Origin: Ruegeria faecimaris
GTDB taxonomy: Bacteria; Pseudomonadota; Alphaproteobacteria; Rhodobacterales; Rhodobacteraceae
DNA: 64,000 nt
Reading direction: 5' to 3'
NCBI RefSeq assembly: GCF_900182615.1
Contig: NZ_FXTE01000002.1
Location: 310,001-374,000 of the forward strand
Shown: positions 26,336-35,451 of the stretch, piece by piece
How the letters are laid out: every line of letters begins with the position of its first letter
How positions within the stretch are numbered: position 1 is the first letter of the stretch
Notes under the pieces: generated by a model
What the model saw: only the letters and a program-made list of their open reading frames with translations
The model's database searches: none
Told to the model about the DNA's origin: nothing
Program-made: the position numbers and the translations under genes

Positions 26336-26818
26336 ATGGATCATGTGGAGCGAATTATCGCGCAGTGGAACAGTGCCCGGCCCGACCTGGATGTGGGGCC
26401 GATGGAAACCGTTGGTCGACTGACGCGGTTGGCGGTTCAGTTGCGAAGGGCGATGGAGCATACCTGGGCTCTTCATGACATGAACGCTGCCAGCTTTGAT
26501 GTCCTTGCCACGTTGCGAAGGTCTGGCAAGCCAGAGGGTCTTTCACCTGGCGAGCTTTTGGAGCTTACAATGGTGACGTCCGGCACAATGACGAATCGCG
26601 TCGATCAACTGGTTAAGGCGGGGATGGTCGAAAGAGTGCAAAACCCTGAGGATGGCCGGGGCTTCCTGATCCGTCTTACCCAAAACGGATTCAAAGCGAT
26701 TGAGGCCGCCGTTTCGGATCATATAGAGACTCAGCAGCGCCTGGTTCAGGGTTTGTCCCTGCAACAGCGCGATCAACTCAATCACCTGCTCAGATCGTTG
26801 TCTGAAACGCTGGACTGA
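26336..26818 (+). CDS. MarR-family transcriptional regulator
   Basis: A 160-aa winged-helix regulator. The recognition region reads LSPGELLELTMVTSGTMTNRVDQLVKAGMVER (about 69-100), followed by the wing NPEDGRGFLIRLT. Flanking helices form the dimer interface. It is divergent from the EamA exporter with twin palindromic operators between, so it most likely controls that exporter and itself; the effector is unknown. Confidence 0.92.
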   Translation: MDHVERIIAQWNSARPDLDVGPMETVGRLTRLAVQLRRAMEHTWALHDMNAASFDVLATLRRSGKPEGLSPGELLELTMVTSGTMTNRVDQLVKAGMVERVQNPEDGRGFLIRLTQNGFKAIEAAVSDHIETQQRLVQGLSLQQRDQLNHLLRSLSETLD

Positions 26819-26979
26819 TCCAGGCAGGTAAGCATTCTGGATCGGGGTGCCAATTCCGATATGGCATAGCCGTTTTAGTGCGCACGGCTCAATTTCTATA
26901 ATTCTTGGGCTATGCGGTTTCCTCGGTCAGGGGATTGGCATATTGTTCAAACGAATTTCAGGTAGCCGGATGAGGATAC

Positions 26980-28119
26980 ATGTCGCGCTTCGATGGATAC
27001 TTCCTGCGGCAACTGCTGATTCTGTTCGGCTTTTTCACTCTGATTCTGGTGGGGGTTTTCTGGATCACCCGCTCGGTAAGCCTGTTTGACCGTGTCATCA
27101 GCGGTGGTCAATCGGCCATGGTGTTTCTTGAATTTACCGCTCTTACTTTGCCGACGCTGATCCGTACGGTGATGCCCATGGCCGTGTTCGCAGCGGCCGT
27201 CTATGCCACCAACCGCCTGAGCCGTGAAAGCGAGCTTACGGTGATGCTGGCCACAGGTTCCAGCCCGTGGCGGCTGGCTCGCGCTGTGGTTCTGTTCGGT
27301 CTTGTTGCTGGTCTGATGATGGCCTCGATCAGTGTTTTCCTGCGCCCGGCCTCGGTCGATTTACTGGAAAAACGGCAGGCCGAAGTGGCGGGTGACGTCA
27401 CAGCGCAGTTATTGAATGAAGGCGAATTCCTGCATCCTGCAAGTGACGTGACCGTCTATATTGGGGGGATTGATCTGGACGGGACTTTGCGCGAAGTTTT
27501 TGTTTCGGACCGGCGGGATAAAACCAGCCCGGTCAGCTATTCCAGCCAAACAGCTTATCTGGTCAATAACGGCTCGGGCATTCATCTGGTGATGGTTGAC
27601 GGAGTTGCCCTGCGTCAGGACAGGCAGGGACGTACCCTGTCGTCTACACTGTTTCAGGACGCGTCCTATGACATCTCAGAATTGACGAGTACCGACAACG
27701 CGGCCGAGCGAAGCCTCGAGGCCATTCCCACCGCAGAGCTGTTGCGCGACCGGGCTGCGATCGCGGCTGCAGAAGGGTTCACTGAGGGCGCGTTGATCGA
27801 CGAGCTGCATCAGCGATTTTCGTGGATCACCATTTGTATCGCGGTCGCGATGGCGGGCTATGCAACCCTTATGTTGGGCAGCTTTTCCAGATTTGGCCTG
27901 TGGCCACAGATTTTTGGAGCATTCATAATTCTGGTCCTTTTGGAAGGTATGCGCGGCTTTGTGTCTCCGTTGGTGATCGAAGACCCGAAATTGTGGCTAT
28001 TGCTCTATTTGCCTGCTGTCATGGGCATATTGATCTCGTGCCTGTTTCTTTTGATTGCAGGTCGTCCGCTTCTGCGCGTGCGCGCAAGAAAACACTCGCG
28101 GGCATTGTCCCAAGCCTGA
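26980..28119 (+). CDS. lptF: LptF/LptG-family permease, LptF-like
   Basis: A 379-aa permease of the LPS export ABC transporter family. Three N-terminal helices (LLILFGFFTLILVGVFWI, LTLPTLIRTVMPMAVFAAAVY, VVLFGLVAGLMMASISVFLRP), a periplasmic beta-jellyroll domain (about 130-250) and three C-terminal helices are visible; the RLSRESELTVMLATGSSPWRLAR loop is the coupling helix for LptB. LptF normally heterodimerises with LptG, usually encoded next to it. Here the next gene is an HD-domain protein, so the partner must be elsewhere. Confidence 0.88.
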   Translation: MSRFDGYFLRQLLILFGFFTLILVGVFWITRSVSLFDRVISGGQSAMVFLEFTALTLPTLIRTVMPMAVFAAAVYATNRLSRESELTVMLATGSSPWRLARAVVLFGLVAGLMMASISVFLRPASVDLLEKRQAEVAGDVTAQLLNEGEFLHPASDVTVYIGGIDLDGTLREVFVSDRRDKTSPVSYSSQTAYLVNNGSGIHLVMVDGVALRQDRQGRTLSSTLFQDASYDISELTSTDNAAERSLEAIPTAELLRDRAAIAAAEGFTEGALIDELHQRFSWITICIAVAMAGYATLMLGSFSRFGLWPQIFGAFIILVLLEGMRGFVSPLVIEDPKLWLLLYLPAVMGILISCLFLLIAGRPLLRVRARKHSRALSQA

Positions 28120-28227
28120 AGCTACGGCGCATTTCGGCGCAATGTTCTTCGGCCAAGCTAATTCGTTTTTTCGCTCAGGTTTTCTGCGTTAGGCTGCGGT
28201 TGGATGATCAGTCAAAAGGACCGGACC

Positions 28228-28818
28228 ATGCTGGACAAAACCCACAAACCCACCTGGACCAGCTTTGAAGAGGCGACCAAGGCCGATTGGGACGCCGTCA
28301 TGGAATACGAAGAGGCCTATAACGCCGCGTTGCCGGACAGGATACTGGATGCGATCCGTTCGCTGGACGAGGATTGGACGCCCTATCCCGTGAACCGCTA
28401 TCAGCACAGCCTGCAGGCCGCGACGCGCGCCTATGAGGATGGGGCGGAAGAAGAGCTGGTCGTCGCAGCGCTGATCCACGACACCGGCGATATCCTGTCT
28501 CCCTATAACCATGGAGAGCTGTCAGCGGCGATGATGAAGCCCTATGTCAGCCAGAAAACCCATTGGATCCTCAAACATCACTGCGTGTTCCAGGGCTATT
28601 ACTACAATCACCACCTGGGCGGAGACCGCAACGCCCGAGACAAGTACCGCGACAGTCCTTATTGGGAGGAATGCCGCTATTTCTGCCATGAATACGACCA
28701 AAAGGCGTTCGATCCGGATTACCCGACCAAACCGTTGGAGTTCTTCGAGCCGATGCTGCGCCGTGTCCTAAGCCGCGGCGAGGGGCATATGGAGTTGAAC
28801 GAAACCGCCGAAGGTTAG
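28228..28818 (+). CDS. HD-domain protein, possible mixed-valent di-iron oxygenase type
   Basis: A 196-aa HD-superfamily protein; the ATG with AAAGGA 8 nt upstream is preferred over one 24 nt earlier. Metal ligands in order appear to be His in NRYQHSLQ, His-Asp in ALIHDTGD, His in NHGELSA, His in LKHHCVF and Asp in EYDQKAF, the six-ligand pattern of the PhnZ/TmpB/MIOX oxygenases. PhnZ-type enzymes cleave C-P bonds of hydroxyphosphonates. No phosphonate genes are nearby, so activity is open; hydrolase activity is also possible. Confidence 0.75.
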   Translation: MLDKTHKPTWTSFEEATKADWDAVMEYEEAYNAALPDRILDAIRSLDEDWTPYPVNRYQHSLQAATRAYEDGAEEELVVAALIHDTGDILSPYNHGELSAAMMKPYVSQKTHWILKHHCVFQGYYYNHHLGGDRNARDKYRDSPYWEECRYFCHEYDQKAFDPDYPTKPLEFFEPMLRRVLSRGEGHMELNETAEG

Positions 28819-29657
28819 CAGGCGGCCATCAGACGGTAGACGATCTGTGCGGCGGTAAAGTCCCAGGCGGCATTGCCGTCCGGGGCCAGCTCGACCACGT
28901 CGAACCCCACGCATTTGCGCCCACGAAGGGCATGCTCGACCAGTTGCAGCGCCTGATAATAGCCCAAGCCGCCGGGCACGGGTGTTCCTGTGGCTGGCAT
29001 TTGCGAAGGGTCCAGCCCGTCGACATCAAAGCTGACATAGACCAGTTCGGGGAAATCCTTGGGCAGATCGACCGCGTGGATGTTACCGGTGACCAGCTCC
29101 TCGGCATCAATGTGGAACACGTTGTTCTTCACCCGGCTCTGCGCCTCTTCGGTCGAAAAGGCCCGGACGCCGAATTGGGCCAGTCGGACGCCTTCTTGGG
29201 CCAGCAGGTGCATGACCGAGGCATGGCTGTGCTTTTCACCCTGATACGTGTCGCGCAGGTCCGCATGCGCATCAATCTGGACGATCCCGATCGGTTGGTT
29301 CAACGCGCGGGCCACGCCCATCACCGCACCGTAGCTAAGCGAATGCTCACCGCCCAGAGTGACTGGCACTTTACCAGCGCGAATGGCGGCTTCGGTGCGC
29401 AGGGCAAGGCGTTCCATCACTGCAGGCATAGGGCCGTCACAGTTCAAAGGTTCCTCAGTGAAAATACCCGCTATGCAAGGCTCGGCAAGGCCGGTGATGC
29501 GCTCCAGCTCGTTGCTGGCCTCGATGATCGCCGCCGGGCCACCGGCTGTACCCGAGCCGTAGGATACCGTGCGCTCCAGCGGTACTGGGATTACACGAAA
29601 CCGGGCGTTTTCGGTCCGTTCCGATGTGGTCAATTCACTGTCGAGGAAAACGCTCAT
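28815..29657 (-). CDS. speB: Agmatinase
   Basis: A 280-aa ureohydrolase that cleaves agmatine to putrescine and urea with a dimanganese centre. Ligand motifs are GGEHSLSYG, DAHADLRD and SFDVDGLDPSQMP, all intact. It is the last gene of the polyamine set, its start overlapping the nspC stop by 4 nt. The arginine decarboxylase upstream supplies agmatine. The Rossmann-like end (CVGFDVVELAPDGN) is the usual ureohydrolase C-terminus; arginase and guanidinobutyrase are less likely given the context. Confidence 0.92.
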   Translation of the reverse strand: MSVFLDSELTTSERTENARFRVIPVPLERTVSYGSGTAGGPAAIIEASNELERITGLAEPCIAGIFTEEPLNCDGPMPAVMERLALRTEAAIRAGKVPVTLGGEHSLSYGAVMGVARALNQPIGIVQIDAHADLRDTYQGEKHSHASVMHLLAQEGVRLAQFGVRAFSTEEAQSRVKNNVFHIDAEELVTGNIHAVDLPKDFPELVYVSFDVDGLDPSQMPATGTPVPGGLGYYQALQLVEHALRGRKCVGFDVVELAPDGNAAWDFTAAQIVYRLMAAC

Positions 29658-30823
29658 GAGAGCCTCTCTTTAAAGTCGTCATAGCCGAACTGTTTGATAA
29701 TTTTCAACGCGTCGGTTTCGCTGTTCCACAGGGCGATTGTGGGCAGGGGGACACCGTTGAAGGTGTTGGTCTTGACCATCGAATAATGCGCCTGATCTAG
29801 GAAGGCAAAGCGTTGGCCGATCTCAAGCGGTTTGTCCCACGTATAGTCGCCGATCACATCCCCCGCCAGACAGGACGGGCCGCCCAGACGGTAGGTATGG
29901 CCTGCCTCGGCCTCGGCCATCAGGGCAGGGCGATAGGGGGCTTCGATCACGTCGGGCATGTGGCATGTGGCCGAGATGTCGGTGATCGCAAGGGCCATGC
30001 CATTGGTCGGCAGGTCGAGAATTTCGCCCACCAGAATGCCCGCATCCAGTGCCACAGCCTCGCCGGGTTCAAGATAGACGTCGACGTCATGGGTTTCGCG
30101 GATCGCCTTGATGAACGAGATCAACCCATCACGATCATAGTCGTCGCGGGTGATATGGTGGCCACCGCCGAAGTTCAGCCATTTGAGATGACCCAGGAAC
30201 GGGGCGAGTTTTGGTGCAATGGCTTCCCATGTGCGCATCAAGGGCTCGAACCCTTGTTCGCAAAGTGTATGCATATGAAGGCCGTCCACACCAACCATGA
30301 TTTCATGGCTTAGTTGGCTGACCGGTGTGCCCAGACGCGAACAGGGCGCGCAGGGGTCGTATTTTGCAATCTCGCCTTCGGAATGTTCCGGGTTGATGCG
30401 CAAACCGACCTGCACACCTGCTGCTTGGGCTTTGGCCAGGAACCGATCCTTTTGAGCTATAGAATTAAAGATGACATGGTCGGACAGCGACAGGATTTCA
30501 TCCATGTCCGCTTCCTTGTAGCCCGCGCAGAAGGTGGCGACTTCGCCGCCATATTCTTCGCGGCCTAAACGCGCCTCATAGATACCGCTGGCGCAGGTGC
30601 CGTCAAGATGTTGGCGGACCAGCGGCGCAAGCGAGAACATCGAAAACGCTTTGAGCGCACTCAGCACTTGCGCACCTGACTGACTGCCGACGTCGGACAA
30701 GATAGCCAGATTTTGCTCAACTGCTTTTTCGTCGACCACAAAGCAAGGCGTTGGCACGCGGTTGAGGTCGAAATTGCGGAAAGCTCCAGCATCCCCGGCT
30801 TGTGTGGTCATCATTTCTGCCAT
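29654..30823 (-). CDS. nspC: Carboxynorspermidine decarboxylase
   Basis: A 389-aa fold-III PLP decarboxylase that converts carboxyspermidine (or carboxynorspermidine) to spermidine (norspermidine). The PLP lysine is Lys58 in VLSALKAF, the phosphate loop is NFGGGHHI, and the second-subunit Cys-containing motif is GPSCLAGDVIGDY. It sits with the dehydrogenase that makes its substrate and with agmatinase. With putrescine as input the product is spermidine, as known for this route in gut bacteria, campylobacters and alphaproteobacteria. Confidence 0.92.
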   Translation of the reverse strand: MAEMMTTQAGDAGAFRNFDLNRVPTPCFVVDEKAVEQNLAILSDVGSQSGAQVLSALKAFSMFSLAPLVRQHLDGTCASGIYEARLGREEYGGEVATFCAGYKEADMDEILSLSDHVIFNSIAQKDRFLAKAQAAGVQVGLRINPEHSEGEIAKYDPCAPCSRLGTPVSQLSHEIMVGVDGLHMHTLCEQGFEPLMRTWEAIAPKLAPFLGHLKWLNFGGGHHITRDDYDRDGLISFIKAIRETHDVDVYLEPGEAVALDAGILVGEILDLPTNGMALAITDISATCHMPDVIEAPYRPALMAEAEAGHTYRLGGPSCLAGDVIGDYTWDKPLEIGQRFAFLDQAHYSMVKTNTFNGVPLPTIALWNSETDALKIIKQFGYDDFKERLS

Positions 30824-30876
30824 GATAATCCAGTCCCTTTCATTCTAACTGCGGCCCCTTAAAGTTCGACGCAGTT

Positions 30877-31089
30877 TCAGATGAGGCCCATCATCCAAAG
30901 TGGTATAATGAATGACAGGATATGAGCAGTGGTAGCGACAGGATTTTCTACTGCCACAAGAATGCTGGACTTTTCCAAGCGGAACATTTTGACCGTGTCT
31001 GTCCTGTACCGCTTCGATAAAATAAGAAGGAGCGCATAGGTTCCGAACATCGACCCGATCAGAATTGCCATTTGCTGATCTGACGACAT
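30877..31089 (-). CDS. Small two-helix membrane protein inside the polyamine operon
   Basis: A 70-aa frame (MSSDQQMAILIGSM...) with hydrophobic segments at about 8-24 and 52-69 joined by a basic loop (SKRYRTDTVKMFRLEK). GAGGGAGCG lies upstream at a loose distance. It lies between the carboxynorspermidine dehydrogenase and decarboxylase genes, on the same strand. I do not recognise it. A longer frame overlapping here has the composition of a shadow and overlaps the dehydrogenase gene, so this shorter one is preferred. Confidence 0.55.
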   Translation of the reverse strand: MSSDQQMAILIGSMFGTYALLLILSKRYRTDTVKMFRLEKSSILVAVENPVATTAHILSFIIPLWMMGLI

Positions 31090-31131
31090 TGCTTCTATTC
31101 GCTCCCTCTTTAATATGGTGACGGTTAAGCT

Positions 31132-32355
31132 TTAGAATTCGACCGGACCATCCAGTTCGTGGACCTGCCACGGCAAGCCATGTTCGTTCAGCATGTCCAT
31201 GAAGTTGTCCGGATCCAGCTGTTCCATGTTCCACACGCCCGGCTCGGACCAGTTGCCTTTCAGCACCTGCGCCGCACCGATCATGGCGGGGACGCCGGTG
31301 GTATAGCTGACCGCTTGGCTGCCGACCTCGGCATAGCATTCCTCGTGGTCGCAGATGTTATAGATGTAATAGGTCTTCTCACCCGAGCCGTCTTTGGCCT
31401 GACCCGTGGCGATGTCGCCGATGCAAGCTTTGCCTTTGGTTTCTGCGCCCAGATCGCCAGGGTCGGGCAGCAATGTTTTCAGGAACTGGATCGGGATGAT
31501 TTCCTTGCCGTCATGCATCACTGGGTCGATGCGGGTCATGCCGACATTTTCCAGCACTTTGGCATGGGTGATATAGGCGTCGCCGAAGGTCATCCAGAAG
31601 CGGGCACGCTCAATCTCGGGGAAGTGGGTGGAGAGGCTCTCCAGCTCCTCGTGATACATCAGGTACATGTTTTTGGGGCCGATGGCGGGAAAGTCGAACT
31701 CGACCTTATGGGTCATGGCGGGGGAGTGTTTCCATTCGCCAGCTTCCCAATGGCGCACTTCGGCCAACACTTCGCGCAGGTTGATCTCGGGGTTGAAGTT
31801 GGTGGCGAATTCCTGATCGTTGCTGCCACCATTGGCGTCCAGCACGTCGATCTGGCGGATCGTATCCAACTTGTGTTTCTTTAACCACGTCGCAAAGACA
31901 GACGTCACGCCCGGATCAAAGCCCGAACCGAGGATGGCGGTCAGTCCTGCCTGTTTGAACCGATCCTGATAGGCCCATTGCCAGTGATACTCGAACTTGG
32001 CTTCGTCCTCGGGCTCGTAATTCGCGGTGTCGATGTAGTGGATGCCCGCCTCAAGGCACGCGTCCATCAGCACGAGGTCCTGATAGGGCAGGGCCAGGTT
32101 CACGAGGACCTCGGCACCGGTGTCCTTGATCAGTTTGACCGTGTCCGCGACCTTATAAGCGTCCAGCTCCGCAGTAGCGATATCAACGCCCACACGCTCT
32201 TTCACGGCCTTGGCAATGGCGTCGCATTTCGATTTGGTGCGGCTGGCCAGCGTGATTTCAGTGAAGATGTCCGAATTCATCGCCATCTTGTGCACCGCAG
32301 CGTGAGAGACGCCGCCCGCGCCGACAACCAGCGTTTTGCCACTCAAAGTTCCCAT
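31132..32355 (-). CDS. Carboxynorspermidine dehydrogenase (saccharopine dehydrogenase family)
   Basis: A 407-aa NADPH enzyme that condenses aspartate semialdehyde with putrescine (or diaminopropane) and reduces the Schiff base to carboxyspermidine. The Rossmann motif is VVGAGGVSHAAVHK (about 11-24); SGFDPGVTSVFATWL and DANGGSNDQEFATNFNP are typical of the LYS1-like CASDH group and distinguish it from lysine-forming saccharopine dehydrogenase. It follows speA by about 20 nt, forming the core of the operon. Confidence 0.9.
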   Translation of the reverse strand: MGTLSGKTLVVGAGGVSHAAVHKMAMNSDIFTEITLASRTKSKCDAIAKAVKERVGVDIATAELDAYKVADTVKLIKDTGAEVLVNLALPYQDLVLMDACLEAGIHYIDTANYEPEDEAKFEYHWQWAYQDRFKQAGLTAILGSGFDPGVTSVFATWLKKHKLDTIRQIDVLDANGGSNDQEFATNFNPEINLREVLAEVRHWEAGEWKHSPAMTHKVEFDFPAIGPKNMYLMYHEELESLSTHFPEIERARFWMTFGDAYITHAKVLENVGMTRIDPVMHDGKEIIPIQFLKTLLPDPGDLGAETKGKACIGDIATGQAKDGSGEKTYYIYNICDHEECYAEVGSQAVSYTTGVPAMIGAAQVLKGNWSEPGVWNMEQLDPDNFMDMLNEHGLPWQVHELDGPVEF

Positions 32356-32376
32356 GGGGTCATCTCCTCTCGGGGG

Positions 32377-34266
32377 TTATTCGTAATAGGTGTAGCCATT
32401 GATCGAGTCGCGATATGCGCTCATCAGGGTCTTGCGGTCTTTGGCCAGCAGAGTACCGGTCGAGATCGCCTCGTCCACCATTTTGCGGAAGGCGGCGACA
32501 CAGTCGGCTGGATCAAACTCGACATAGGACAGGACCTGACCAATGGTGTCGCCCTCTTGCTCGTGCAGCAGATCGAAACCGCCATCGGAGCGCAGGTCGA
32601 TGGTAACCACGTTGGTGTCGCCGAACAGGTTGTGCAGATCGCCTAGCGTTTCCTGATAAGCACCAACAAAGAAGACGCCCATGAAGTATTCGTCATTCTC
32701 GGGCAGGGAATGCACTGGCAGGCTGGGCGAGACACCGTCGGCCAGAATAAACCGGTCGATCTTGCCGTCGCTGTCGCAAGTGATATCGGACAGCACCGCG
32801 CGGCGGTCGGGTGTTTCGTTCAGACCCTGCAGCGGCACGATCGGGTGTAGCTGGTCAATGGCCCAGACGTCGGGCAGCGATTGGAACAGCGAGAAATTGC
32901 AGTGATAGATATCAGCCACTTTTTCCAACTGTTCGTCGACATCCGTGTCGAGCTCATCACTGGCAGCCAACGCCTTGAGGCGGGCCATCAATGACAGATA
33001 AATGCGTTCGGCGCGCGCCATCTGGCGCAGGTCGATATATCCGCGGCGGAACAGTGCGCGCAGCTCGTTGCGATAAAAAGTGGCGTCGTTCCAGCATTCC
33101 TGAAGACGGTCGCTGGAGAGGTATCCGTGCACAGCTGCAAGGTCTGACACCAGATGATGGTCATCCGCCTCGACTTCCGGCCCATCCGGCGCGTCATAAA
33201 GCGTGCTTTCCAGCACGTTGAACACCAGCATGGATGAGGTCGCAACGATTGCGCGCCCGCTTTCGGTGACCAATGTGGGGTGCTCGACCTCGGCTTCATC
33301 CATGGCATAGGCCACGGTTTCGACCACGTTGGCGCAGTATTCTTCGACCGTGTAGTTGATCGAGTTTTCGGCGGCTTTCTTTTCGCCCGTGTAGTCGACG
33401 CCCATGCCGCCACCCAAGTCCAGATGGGTCAGCGGTACGCCTTCGCGGGTCAGTTCGGTATAGTATCGGCAGGCCTCACCCACGGCGCGGCGCACGTCAT
33501 TGACGTCCTGCACCTGCGATCCAAGATGCGAGTGCTGCAGCTTCAGGCAGTGCAGCAATCCGGCGGCCTTCAGCTTGTCCACCGTGGCGACCAGTTGATC
33601 GGTGTTCATGCCAAAGGCGGAACGGTCGCCCGAGCTTTCTTCCCATTTTCCGCTGATCTGGTTGGTCAGTTTAACCCGTACGCCGATCAGCGGTTCGATG
33701 CCGAGTTGGTTATAGACTTCGATCACCGTGTCGGCCTCTTTCGGGCTTTCCAGCACGATCACCGTATTGAACCCGATTTTACGGCTGAGGATGGCCAGCT
33801 GGATAAACTCGGCATCCTTGACGCCGTTGCAGACGATCAGCGCCTCATTGGCCAGACGATGGGCAAGCGCGACCACAAGTTCCGGTTTTGAGCCAGCCTC
33901 AAGGCCATAATTGTACTTCTTCCCAAACTCGACGATCCGGTCGACCACCTGAGCCTGTTGGTTGACCTTGATCGGAAAGACACCGCGATAGCTGCTTTTG
34001 TACCCAACCCGGGCAATCGCCTCTGCAAAGCTTTCGTTAATATGGACAATCTCGTGCTCCAGATAGGAGCTGACGCGCAGGATCATCGGGGCCTTGATGC
34101 CGCGATCGTCCAGATCACGCAGGATGCCGGGCAGGCTGATCGCCTCGGCCTCGGGCGCAAGGGGATTGCGCAGACCGATTTCGCCGTCTTCCGTCACCTC
34201 GATGAGGTCTTTGCCCCATTTCTCAACCCCGTAGATGGAATGCGGTGCGTCGGGCGTCTGTTTCAA
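32377..34266 (-). CDS. speA: Biosynthetic arginine decarboxylase
   Basis: A 629-aa fold-III PLP enzyme producing agmatine from arginine. Landmarks are FPIKVNQQAQVVD (PLP lysine near residue 100), GLEAGSKPELV, LQHSHLGSQ and LDLGGGMGVDY, with the C-terminal motif ADGVSPSLP. The length matches the SpeA family (about 630-660 aa). It heads the unit speA-casdh-small membrane protein-nspC-speB, giving arginine to agmatine to putrescine to carboxyspermidine to spermidine without S-adenosylmethionine decarboxylase. Confidence 0.96.
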   Translation of the reverse strand: MKQTPDAPHSIYGVEKWGKDLIEVTEDGEIGLRNPLAPEAEAISLPGILRDLDDRGIKAPMILRVSSYLEHEIVHINESFAEAIARVGYKSSYRGVFPIKVNQQAQVVDRIVEFGKKYNYGLEAGSKPELVVALAHRLANEALIVCNGVKDAEFIQLAILSRKIGFNTVIVLESPKEADTVIEVYNQLGIEPLIGVRVKLTNQISGKWEESSGDRSAFGMNTDQLVATVDKLKAAGLLHCLKLQHSHLGSQVQDVNDVRRAVGEACRYYTELTREGVPLTHLDLGGGMGVDYTGEKKAAENSINYTVEEYCANVVETVAYAMDEAEVEHPTLVTESGRAIVATSSMLVFNVLESTLYDAPDGPEVEADDHHLVSDLAAVHGYLSSDRLQECWNDATFYRNELRALFRRGYIDLRQMARAERIYLSLMARLKALAASDELDTDVDEQLEKVADIYHCNFSLFQSLPDVWAIDQLHPIVPLQGLNETPDRRAVLSDITCDSDGKIDRFILADGVSPSLPVHSLPENDEYFMGVFFVGAYQETLGDLHNLFGDTNVVTIDLRSDGGFDLLHEQEGDTIGQVLSYVEFDPADCVAAFRKMVDEAISTGTLLAKDRKTLMSAYRDSINGYTYYE

Positions 34267-34306
34267 TCAAGTCTGTCCTTAACCTAGGGTGCCTGCTTCG
34301 CGCCCG

Positions 34307-34335
34307 CCAATACGGCAGCAATTCGATTCGTCCAA
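34307..34335 (-). promoter_or_regulatory. Candidate sigma-70 promoter of speA
   Basis: On the minus strand TTGGAC, a 17-bp spacer and TATTGG end about 40 nt before the speA ATG, inside the 99-bp gap after the DUF1513 gene. No stem-loop attenuator is evident. Confidence 0.4.
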
Positions 34336-34365
34336 GTGTAATCTATGTGACGGGTATTTCCGAAT

Positions 34366-35448
34366 TTATACAGGCAGACCAACGGGAACCAGATGGTTAT
34401 CCCACTGACAATCCGGTCGGGCGGAAATGCGGGCCTTGGCAGTAAGCGCTCCGACCAGCCCGGTGCCTGTGGTGAAGACAAAACCGGAAGGCCCGGCACC
34501 CAGGCCGCAGACATCCTCAAGCGGGGTCGTGTCGTTAAGTCGACCGGTCAAGCTGTCGAACCGGAGCAAATTGTTGCCGCGAGGGCAGGTGATGGCGATG
34601 GTTTTGCCGTCCCCGGCAAAAGCAATGCTGCCAGCGTAACCCTGCAAGGCACTTTGCACCGATTCCGGGGCTGCAAGCAGGCGCGGAGCCTCGCCTCTTT
34701 TGTGCAGTCCCAGCAAAGGCGGGTGGGTTAACCTGTTGCCCTGCCATTGCATTGCAAACCCAACCAGACCGTCGGATCGAACGGCAAGGTGCCGGATCGA
34801 ATTTTTATGCAGTGTCCGGGGCAGCTCTATCTGTTCCAGGACCGAGCCTGACAGACTCAGATAACTTAGGCGCGGTTGCATGATGGGCAGATTCAGCTTG
34901 GTTCGGCCCATTTCAGGATGTGTTTCAATGCCGCCATTTGCGATGATCAGAGTTTCTCCATCCGGCATGATCCGCATATCATGCGGCCCGACCCCGCCCG
35001 AAGAAAACTCGCCCAACCGCGTGTAGTCCTCCGAGTCCCAAACGCCAATCACACCCTCACCGGCCTCATAGTCGTTTTCGGTGGTGAACAGATGGGTTCC
35101 ATCCCGGGAAAACACGCCATGGCCATAGAAATGGCGGCCTTTGGGAGCATCCATCCGTGCGGTTTGGGTTCCGCTCTTGCAATCGATCACCACGCCAAAG
35201 GTGCCAGGGCGGCGGGCGAAAGCCACGGCTTGCGCGCGCAAGGGATGCGCCGCAGCGGCATGGCCGCGCGCCGGCAGGGGGAGAGAGAATAAGATACCGC
35301 CTTCAGAACTCAGGCCCGCCAGCCGATAGGTGCCGTCCGGAAACAGCGCCGCCGCCAGGAAATCTGGCGCGCCGACAGTCGACCAACCTTGTGTTGGGGC
35401 AAGGCTAGCTGCAGCCAGGCCCGCAAGGAATTGACGGCGGCTTGTCAT
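34366..35448 (-). CDS. DUF1513 protein, exported beta-propeller of the iron-uptake set
   Basis: A 360-aa protein with a Tat-like signal (TSRRQFLAGLAAASLAPTQG) and repeated beta-strand segments (GHGVFSRDGTHLFTTEND, GPHDMRIMPDGETLIIANGG) that suggest a seven-bladed propeller. DUF1513 proteins occur with imelysin and di-haem DUF1111 genes in marine proteobacteria. It starts 3 nt after the imelysin stop, so it is the last gene of that unit. A periplasmic role in iron acquisition is inferred from context only. Confidence 0.85.
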   Translation of the reverse strand: MTSRRQFLAGLAAASLAPTQGWSTVGAPDFLAAALFPDGTYRLAGLSSEGGILFSLPLPARGHAAAAHPLRAQAVAFARRPGTFGVVIDCKSGTQTARMDAPKGRHFYGHGVFSRDGTHLFTTENDYEAGEGVIGVWDSEDYTRLGEFSSGGVGPHDMRIMPDGETLIIANGGIETHPEMGRTKLNLPIMQPRLSYLSLSGSVLEQIELPRTLHKNSIRHLAVRSDGLVGFAMQWQGNRLTHPPLLGLHKRGEAPRLLAAPESVQSALQGYAGSIAFAGDGKTIAITCPRGNNLLRFDSLTGRLNDTTPLEDVCGLGAGPSGFVFTTGTGLVGALTAKARISARPDCQWDNHLVPVGLPV

Positions 35449-35451
35449 GGC

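Noticed and set aside
30845..31339. A 164-codon minus-strand frame
   Set aside because: It overlaps the 3' end of the dehydrogenase and has shadow composition; the 70-aa membrane frame inside is more credible.
31159..31884. A 241-codon plus-strand frame
   Set aside because: Antisense to the carboxynorspermidine dehydrogenase, which has clear family motifs.
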